In this document: piece after piece, positions 8,289 to 12,490 of the stretch | Numbering within the stretch: the first letter of the stretch is position 1 | Layout: the number at the start of each line of letters is the position of its first letter | NCBI GenBank assembly: GCA_002441865.1 | Contig: DJNY01000086.1 | Location: 1-12,490 of the forward strand | Source: Lachnospiraceae bacterium UBA6452 | GTDB taxonomy: Bacteria > Bacillota > Clostridia > Lachnospirales > Lachnospiraceae | DNA: 12,490 nt | Reading direction: 5' to 3' | Translations under genes and position numbers: made by a program | The notes under the pieces: generated by a model | Seen by the model: the letters and a program-made list of their open reading frames with translations, nothing else | Database searches by the model: none | Told to the model about the DNA's origin: nothing

Positions 8289-8516
8289 ATGAGTGAATTA
8301 ACAGCTAGTCAGTGCGGATGCTGCGAACAGAAAAATAATGGCTGCGGAAGCTGGATCTGGATCCTGATCCTGTTATTCTGCTGTGGCGGATGTGACAACA
8401 ATAACGGCTGCGGATGCGGTAACGGTGGATTCTTTGGCGGCGACAACAACTGCTGTGAATGGATCATCATTCTTCTGATCCTCTGCAACTGCTGCGGTAA
8501 TAATTCTTTCTGCTAA
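8289..8516 (+). CDS. Small Cys/Gly/Asn-rich protein with two hydrophobic segments (chorion-class high-cysteine type)
   Basis: A 75-residue protein with 15 cysteines (20 percent). It contains two related units: CGSWIWILILLFCCGGC with a following Asn/Gly/Cys patch (about 20-43), and CCEWIIILLILCNCCGN (about 54-70). Each is a short hydrophobic run flanked by Cys pairs, so the gene probably grew by internal duplication. I recall similar clostridial proteins annotated as 'chorion class high-cysteine HCB protein 13'; that name is from memory and carries no function. No signal peptide is evident. A cross-linked coat or shell component is possible, as is metal binding or membrane association. A good ribosome binding site and a terminator just after the stop make it a genuine, largely self-contained transcription unit. 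The sigma-K-like upstream sequence hints at sporulation. Confidence 0.85.
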   Translation: MSELTASQCGCCEQKNNGCGSWIWILILLFCCGGCDNNNGCGCGNGGFFGGDNNCCEWIIILLILCNCCGNNSFC

Positions 8517-8531
8517 TATCATGCAGACAAT

Positions 8532-8558
8532 AAAAAGGGGGCTCCGGCCTCCTTTTTT
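8532..8558 (+). terminator. Intrinsic terminator after the Cys-rich gene
   Basis: AAAAAGGGGGC (8532-8542) pairs with GCCTCCTTTTT around the four-base loop TCCG, with one G-U pair, and the structure ends in six T. It lies 16 bases after the stop codon and should separate the Cys-rich gene from the next two genes, at least partly. Confidence 0.85.
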
Positions 8559-8590
8559 ACTGTATAGGAAATTCCTTTGGAGCGCGAAAG

Positions 8591-8619
8591 ACATATTCCG
8601 AAGGTCAGTGCATAAGATA
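8591..8619 (+). promoter_or_regulatory. Candidate sigma-E/sigma-K-like promoter of the 208-residue protein gene
   Basis: ACATATT (8591-8597), 13 bases, then CATAAGAT (8611-8618) resembles the sigma-E pattern (KMATATT, then CATACANT). CATAAGATA also fits the sigma-K -10 pattern CATANNNTA, but the AC would be 18 bases away, slightly too far. It lies after the terminator and 14 bases before the start of the 208-residue gene, so the leader would be very short. Confidence 0.32.
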
Positions 8620-8633
8620 TACCGGAGGCTTCT

Positions 8634-9260
8634 ATGGAATATAATGATACGATCCTGACATTTGATACTTTGTATACCACAAATGAGATCCAGCTTTTAA
8701 AGCTGGCACTCCCCCTGTTGTCTGTTCAGCTGCAGCCTGTTGCTGCCACGCTGATCAAAATGCGCGAACTGGAATACTGTCTTTCCCGCCTGCCCCATAC
8801 GAAAATACGGGATTTTTCAATCGCGATAGACAAACTGGATACATTTTTTGACAGTGCCATGCCATTTTGCAACCAGCAGCAGAAAAAATTATTTTCCCAG
8901 CTCCGGCAGATGAAGCAGTCCATGAAGATGATGGAGAAAATGCAGACAATCCTGCAGATGCTTCCACCGGATGCCATGCCTTTCAGTGAAAACGGAAATA
9001 CTGCTGATCCGGATGCACTCTCCCATATGTTTGAAATTTTTTCTGCCATGCAGCATATGTCCGGAACTGCATCTGATTCCGGCTCAGTGGATCCTGCCAT
9101 GTCCGGGCAGCATACATCCGATAACAATTCCGCCATGGAATCCATCCTCGGTTCTATGCTTTCTCCTGCGCAAAAAGAAAGCTATCAACGATTTAAGGAG
9201 GCTTTTTCATCCAATGGCGAACAAAACATGGATGGCAGACCAGCGTCTGCATCAGATTGA
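8634..9260 (+). CDS. Hypothetical Met-rich helical protein
   Basis: A 208-residue protein without signal peptide or membrane segment; I do not recognise a named family. Residues 1-65 look helical and Leu-rich. Residues about 82-112 form an amphipathic Lys/Gln/Met-rich helix (QMKQSMKMMEKMQTILQML) that could make a coiled coil. About 115-165 is a low-complexity Ser/Asp/Gly/Met stretch, and the end has another helix (MLSPAQKESYQRFKEAF). GGAGG at 8624-8628 lies 5 bases before the ATG. The gene follows the Cys-rich gene after a terminator and overlaps the next gene by 47 bases, so it is probably translated together with that one. The candidate sporulation-type promoter is the only hint of a role. 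Confidence 0.82.
   Translation: MEYNDTILTFDTLYTTNEIQLLKLALPLLSVQLQPVAATLIKMRELEYCLSRLPHTKIRDFSIAIDKLDTFFDSAMPFCNQQQKKLFSQLRQMKQSMKMMEKMQTILQMLPPDAMPFSENGNTADPDALSHMFEIFSAMQHMSGTASDSGSVDPAMSGQHTSDNNSAMESILGSMLSPAQKESYQRFKEAFSSNGEQNMDGRPASASD
9195..9201 (+). promoter_or_regulatory. Ribosome binding site inside the 208-residue gene that sets the start of the next gene
   Basis: AAGGAGG lies 12 bases before the ATG at 9214. The distance is longer than usual, but no closer start codon exists in that frame, and the motif favours 9214 over the upstream in-frame ATG at 8971. Confidence 0.6.
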
Positions 9261-9483
9261 CCCACATAAACTGGAGTTTTTACAAAAGCTTGTTTTTGAA
9301 ATGCAGGAACTTTCCGATCAGGATAAACTGCCTTTTCTGATGGCACTTGCCACAAGTACCAAAAAGCATCCTGTTAATTTTTCAAAGGAAGAGATCGAAC
9401 TGCTGATCACAGTATTAAAGGAGTACAGCAGCGAGGAAGAAATGCAGAAAATGAATAAGGTGCTGGCGATGTTTCAGATGTAA
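9214..9483 (+). CDS. Small hypothetical helical protein
   Basis: A 90-residue protein starting MANKTWMADQRLHQIDP. The frame is open further upstream, to an ATG at 8971, but that extension lies wholly inside the previous gene, and the AAGGAGG at 9195-9201 points to 9214. The sequence is predicted to be all helix: LEFLQKLVFEMQELSDQDKL, then PFLMALATSTKK and a C-terminal acidic/Leu helical pair ending MNKVLAMFQM. It has no membrane segment, cysteine or catalytic motif. I recall similar short helical proteins in Lachnospiraceae but know no function. It overlaps the upstream gene by 47 bases, so the two proteins may act together. The gene ends just before the long palindrome. Confidence 0.75.
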   Translation: MANKTWMADQRLHQIDPHKLEFLQKLVFEMQELSDQDKLPFLMALATSTKKHPVNFSKEEIELLITVLKEYSSEEEMQKMNKVLAMFQM

Positions 9484-9502
9484 TGACATAAAAATTAAAA
9501 AT

Positions 9503-9674
9503 AGATCCTGATCACATATAGACGCAATCACGTTTGACTACCTTGCGATTTGTAAAGCACATCTTGCACGCGCTCCAGCCACCAAAATGCGTGGTGGTCT
9601 CTACGCGCTGCAAGTGCTTTGCAAATCTCAGTCGTCTACACTATCGATTGCTTACTATATGTGATTCAGGATCT
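9503..9674. repeat. Long imperfect palindrome between convergent genes; likely bidirectional terminator or hairpin repeat
   Basis: The 217 bases between the two convergent genes are mostly one inverted repeat. Pairing segments from outside in: 9503-9521 with 9655-9674 (19 pairs, one bulged T), 9524-9529 with 9646-9651, 9547-9560 with 9614-9627 (one G-U), 9564-9568 with 9609-9613, 9570-9573 with 9605-9608, and 9579-9584 with 9592-9597 around a seven-base loop. That makes about 54 pairs, with one large unpaired internal loop of about 17 bases per side. TTTT follows on the plus strand and two T-rich runs follow on the minus strand, so it could end transcription both ways. A dispersed MITE-like hairpin or a structured RNA is also possible. 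No clear target-site duplication is seen. Confidence 0.8.
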
Positions 9675-9700
9675 TTTATCATTCACCAATTACTCATTCA

Positions 9701-12136
9701 TTAGTTTGGCTTTACTACGATGTTGATGATCTTGCCCGGTACATAGATCTCTTTTACGATCGTGCCTGCAAGTTTATCGCCGAGCGCCTCTTTACCTGCT
9801 GCAATGGCATCTTCCTTTGCAACTTCGGCCGGAACCTTTACAACAGTCTTTGTCTTACCGTTGATCTGGACTGCGATCTCGAGCTCATCATCTTTCATGG
9901 CATCTGCATCCGCACTTGGCCATGTTGTATGGAATACGGAATCAGTTTCACCAAGCTGTCTCCACAGTTCTTCTCCGAGATGTGGTGCAAACGGAGCGAT
10001 CAGGACAACTGCAGTCTTTAAGGTTTCCTTATCGATGCCATCCTTCTTAGCCATCTCGATCATCTTGTTGTTGTATTCCATGAATCCGGAAATTACGGTA
10101 TTCAGGCTGAATGTTTCCAGACGCTGTGTGATATCGTAAACCATCTTATGACGCAGTTTTACAGATTCTTTTGTCTCTGCAACACCTTTGTCTTTATTAT
10201 CCATAACAAGGTTCCAGAATCTTGTGATAAATCTATAGATACCTTCGATTCCTCTGTCGTCCCAGATAGAATCCAGTTCCGGTGGTCCGATGAACAGTTC
10301 ATACAGACGCAGTGCATCACAACCGTAATCACGGACGATATCATCCGGTGATACGATATTTCCGAGGGACTTACTCATCTTTGTTGCTGCGCCGGTTACT
10401 TTATCACGTCCGCAGACCATACCCTGGTTGAACAGCTTCTTGAATGGCTCATCAAAGTCGATCACACCGATATCATACAGGAACTTTGTATAGAATCTGG
10501 AGTAAAGCAGATGCAGTACCGCATGCTCTACACCACCGATATACATATCAACCGGCAGATACTTGTCTGCTTTTTCTTTGCTGACAAGCTCTTTGTCATT
10601 TTTGTTATCCACATAACGCAGGAAGTACCAGGAAGATCCTGCCCACTGCGGCATTGTATTTGTCTCACGCTTTGCAGGAGCACCACAGCAAGGACATGTT
10701 GTGTTGACCCAGTCTGTGATATCTGCCAGCGGTGATTCACCTGTTCCTGTCGGCTGGTAAGACTCTACCTCCGGCAGAAGTAACGGAAGCTGATCTTCCG
10801 GAACCGGAACCGCACCACATTTCGGGCAGTGTACGATCGGGATCGGTTCGCCCCAGTAACGCTGACGGGAGAATACCCAGTCACGGAGCTTGTAATTGGT
10901 TGTTTTACGTCCAAAGCCCATCTTCTCGATCATGGCAGGTGCTTCTTTCTTCAGTACGGAAGATTCCATACCGTTCCACTCACCGGAATTGATCATTGTA
11001 CCGGCTGCTTCTGTATAAGCCTCTGTCATATTTTCAATTTCCTTACCGTCCTTGGCAATAACCTGGATGATCGGAATGTTAAATTTCTTTGCAAATTCAA
11101 AGTCTCTGTCATCATGTGCAGGTACACACATGATCGCACCGGTACCATAATCGGCAAGTACATAGTCAGACAGCCAGATCGGAACAAGTGCTCCGTTTAA
11201 AGGATTGACTGCATAAGAGCCGGTGAATACACCGGTTTTTTCCTTGCTCTGCATACGGTCTACATTGGACTTGTTTGCAGCTTCTGCAATATATTTTGCA
11301 ACAGCATCTGCATTTTCAGGCGTTGCAAGGCTCTGTGCCAGCTTATGCTCCGGTGAAAGTACCATAAAAGTTGCACCGTGCAGTGTATCAGGTCTTGTTG
11401 TATAGACAGTGATCACATCATCTCTGCCATCTACCTTGAAGTCAACCTCTGCACCATAAGAACGGCCGATCCATTCTGTCTGCATCTTCTTAACCTTTTC
11501 CGGCCAGTCAAGCTTATCAAGATCTTCCAGAAGACGATCTGCATATTTTGTAATGCGGAGCATCCACTGTTTCAGATTCTTCTTCGTTACGTCAGCACCG
11601 CAGCGCTCACATTTACCGTTGACAACTTCCTCGTTTGCCAGGCCTGTCTTACAGGAAGGGCACCAGTTGATCGGCATTTCCTTTTCGTAAGCCAGTCCGT
11701 TTTTAAACATCTGTACAAAGATCCACTGTGTCCATTTATAGAATTTCGGATCTGTTGTATTTACTTCCATATCCCAGTCGTATAATGCTGCGATCTGGTT
11801 GATCTGTCTCTTGATGTTGGCTATATTCTGTGCAGTTGATTTTGCAGGATGTACGCCCATCTTGATCGCATAGTTTTCAGCCGGCAGACCAAATGCATCC
11901 CATCCCATCGGATGAATGATGTAATGACCACCGTTTAACATTTTATAACGGCTCCAGACATCGGAAATAACATATCCTCTCCAGTGTCCTACATGTAGTC
12001 CGTTTCCGGAAGGATACGGAAACATATCAAGGCAATAATATTTCGGCTTTTTGCCATCATTAACATTGACCGGATGAGCTTCCCATTCCTTACGCCATTT
12101 TTCTTCAATTTCTCTGTGATTGTATGGAATTGCCAT
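9701..12136 (-). CDS. leuS: Leucyl-tRNA synthetase
   Basis: A complete 811-residue class I aminoacyl-tRNA synthetase that charges tRNA-Leu with leucine in the cytoplasm. The HIGH motif is HVGH at 48-51 in [21 protein letters not shown] is exact at 586-590. The inserted CP1 editing domain shows TTRPDT (about 246) and [19 protein letters not shown], the parts that remove wrongly attached amino acids. Cys pairs at about 158-179 (CPSC, CERC) and about 436-482 (CPKC, CPCC) look like zinc sites. [14 protein letters not shown] and the C-terminal [14 protein letters not shown] region are typical of bacterial LeuRS. The length fits the family (about 800-860). GAGGG 7 bases upstream supports the start. 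It is read towards the plus-strand cluster and ends 27 bases before the palindrome. Confidence 0.99.
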   Translation of the reverse strand: MAIPYNHREIEEKWRKEWEAHPVNVNDGKKPKYYCLDMFPYPSGNGLHVGHWRGYVISDVWSRYKMLNGGHYIIHPMGWDAFGLPAENYAIKMGVHPAKSTAQNIANIKRQINQIAALYDWDMEVNTTDPKFYKWTQWIFVQMFKNGLAYEKEMPINWCPSCKTGLANEEVVNGKCERCGADVTKKNLKQWMLRITKYADRLLEDLDKLDWPEKVKKMQTEWIGRSYGAEVDFKVDGRDDVITVYTTRPDTLHGATFMVLSPEHKLAQSLATPENADAVAKYIAEAANKSNVDRMQSKEKTGVFTGSYAVNPLNGALVPIWLSDYVLADYGTGAIMCVPAHDDRDFEFAKKFNIPIIQVIAKDGKEIENMTEAYTEAAGTMINSGEWNGMESSVLKKEAPAMIEKMGFGRKTTNYKLRDWVFSRQRYWGEPIPIVHCPKCGAVPVPEDQLPLLLPEVESYQPTGTGESPLADITDWVNTTCPCCGAPAKRETNTMPQWAGSSWYFLRYVDNKNDKELVSKEKADKYLPVDMYIGGVEHAVLHLLYSRFYTKFLYDIGVIDFDEPFKKLFNQGMVCGRDKVTGAATKMSKSLGNIVSPDDIVRDYGCDALRLYELFIGPPELDSIWDDRGIEGIYRFITRFWNLVMDNKDKGVAETKESVKLRHKMVYDITQRLETFSLNTVISGFMEYNNKMIEMAKKDGIDKETLKTAVVLIAPFAPHLGEELWRQLGETDSVFHTTWPSADADAMKDDELEIAVQINGKTKTVVKVPAEVAKEDAIAAGKEALGDKLAGTIVKEIYVPGKIINIVVKPN

Positions 12137-12143
12137 CTCTTTA

Positions 12144-12148
12144 CCCTC
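12144..12148 (-). promoter_or_regulatory. Ribosome binding site of leuS
   Basis: GAGGG on the minus strand, within AAGAGGG, lies 7 bases before the ATG at 12136. Confidence 0.75.
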
Positions 12149-12166
12149 TTTGCTTGTATAATTTTA

Positions 12167-12190
12167 TATATCCGCCGATTCGCGGATACA
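12167..12190 (-). promoter_or_regulatory. Hairpin in the leuS leader
   Basis: On the minus strand TGTATCCGC pairs with GCGGATATA around the loop GAATCG, giving nine pairs with one G-U. No U-run follows, so it is not a terminator. It would lie at the very 5' end of the leuS message, where it may protect the RNA; a regulatory role is not shown. Confidence 0.55.
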
Positions 12191-12201
12191 GGCTATTCTA
12201 A

Positions 12202-12230
12202 ATAGTAAACTTTACAGCGCGAAAAGTCAA
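12202..12230 (-). promoter_or_regulatory. Sigma-A promoter of leuS
   Basis: TTGACT (12225-12230) and TACTAT (12202-12207) are separated by 17 bases on the minus strand. Transcription would begin near 12195, giving a leader of about 60 bases. The -35 box contains the stop codon of the upstream gene. Confidence 0.65.
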
Positions 12231-12490
12231 GGAATTTCCCATCTAACCTCTGTTCCTGTCTCAATACTGCAAAGCCGATCCATTTCATCACCGGAAATGA
12301 GTTCTGCTCCCTGCGCAGCCAGATCCTGCAGCATTTTTTCTTCCGCTGCCTTCACGCCTGCATCTTCACTGTAACCACTGGCGTAAAGCTTCACACCTTT
12401 TCCGTTTTTTTCTGCCGGAATGTACTCAGAAACCTCCAGCCTTGATTCCGTCAGTAAATCACTGTCTCCCGCAGGATCCAGGACTTCACT
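12227..12490 (-). CDS. C-terminal part of an unrecognised protein (5' end outside window)
   Basis: The frame is open from the right edge to TGA at 12227-12229 and gives the last 87 residues. The fragment is acidic and soluble-looking, with a helical stretch (AGVKAAEEKMLQDLAAQGAEL) and the ending SIETGTEVRWEIP. It has no membrane segment or motif that I can assign. Codon use is like that of the neighbours, and a frame open over the full stretch right up to a promoter supports a real gene. It lies on the same strand as leuS but ends inside the leuS -35 box, so leuS probably has its own transcript. Confidence 0.65.
   Translation of the reverse strand, partial: SEVLDPAGDSDLLTESRLEVSEYIPAEKNGKGVKLYASGYSEDAGVKAAEEKMLQDLAAQGAELISGDEMDRLCSIETGTEVRWEIP

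Noticed and set aside
8566..8576. Short palindrome AGGAAATTCCT after the terminator
   Set aside because: With five-base arms it is too short to support an operator call, and no second copy occurs nearby.
8726..9145. Minus-strand open frame opposite the 208-residue gene
   Set aside because: It has many Cys/Ser/Trp residues typical of antisense translation. The plus-strand gene has a good ribosome binding site and a coupled neighbour.
8971..9213. Upstream in-frame extension of the 90-residue protein to an ATG at 8971
   Set aside because: It lies inside the preceding gene and has an unlikely Pro/Cys-rich sequence. AAGGAGG before 9214 gives a better start.
9484..9700. Insertion sequence or MITE with target-site duplication at the palindrome
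   Set aside because: The flanks are AT-rich but show no convincing direct duplication and no transposase. The palindrome is reported, but not called a mobile element.
9762..10139. Plus-strand open frame opposite the end of leuS
   Set aside because: It is fully antisense to conserved LeuRS sequence and has no ribosome binding site.

Overview
The window looks like the chromosome of a Gram-positive anaerobe of the Lachnospiraceae/Clostridia type. The evidence is strong AGGAGG-type ribosome binding sites, a class B sortase with TPKTGD-type surface proteins, BspA-like leucine-rich-repeat proteins, and a very cysteine-rich small protein of a kind I associate with gut Lachnospiraceae. The genus cannot be fixed from the sequence alone. 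No rRNA, tRNA, insertion sequence or CRISPR array is visible.

Left part (1-8185, minus strand): a surface-protein operon read right to left. It starts with a class B sortase (7127-8185). After 25 bases comes a 1535-residue secreted leucine-rich-repeat protein with three InlB-type B-repeats and a C-terminal TPKTGD sorting signal (2494-7101). The third gene starts inside the stop codon of the second (ATGA overlap) and encodes another secreted leucine-rich-repeat protein, which runs off the left edge (1-2497). The natural reading is a dedicated sortase encoded with at least one of its own substrates.

Middle (8186-9483, plus strand): a divergent cluster of three small genes. They encode a 75-residue protein with 15 cysteines and a duplicated Cys-hydrophobic-Cys unit (8289-8516, followed by an intrinsic terminator), a 208-residue helical Met-rich protein (8634-9260), and a 90-residue helical protein whose start overlaps the previous gene (9214-9483). 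The first two have upstream sequences resembling promoters for the mother-cell sporulation sigma factors (sigma-E/sigma-K), so the cluster may belong to spore formation. This is an inference.

Between the convergent ends of that cluster and leuS lies a 172-base imperfect palindrome (9503-9674) that can form about 54 base pairs. It could be a bidirectional terminator, a mobile hairpin repeat or a structured RNA.

Right part (9701-12490, minus strand): leuS, a complete leucyl-tRNA synthetase with a recognisable sigma-A promoter and a leader of only about 60 bases, too short for a T-box. The leuS promoter -35 box overlaps the stop codon of an unrecognised gene whose last 87 codons are at the right edge.
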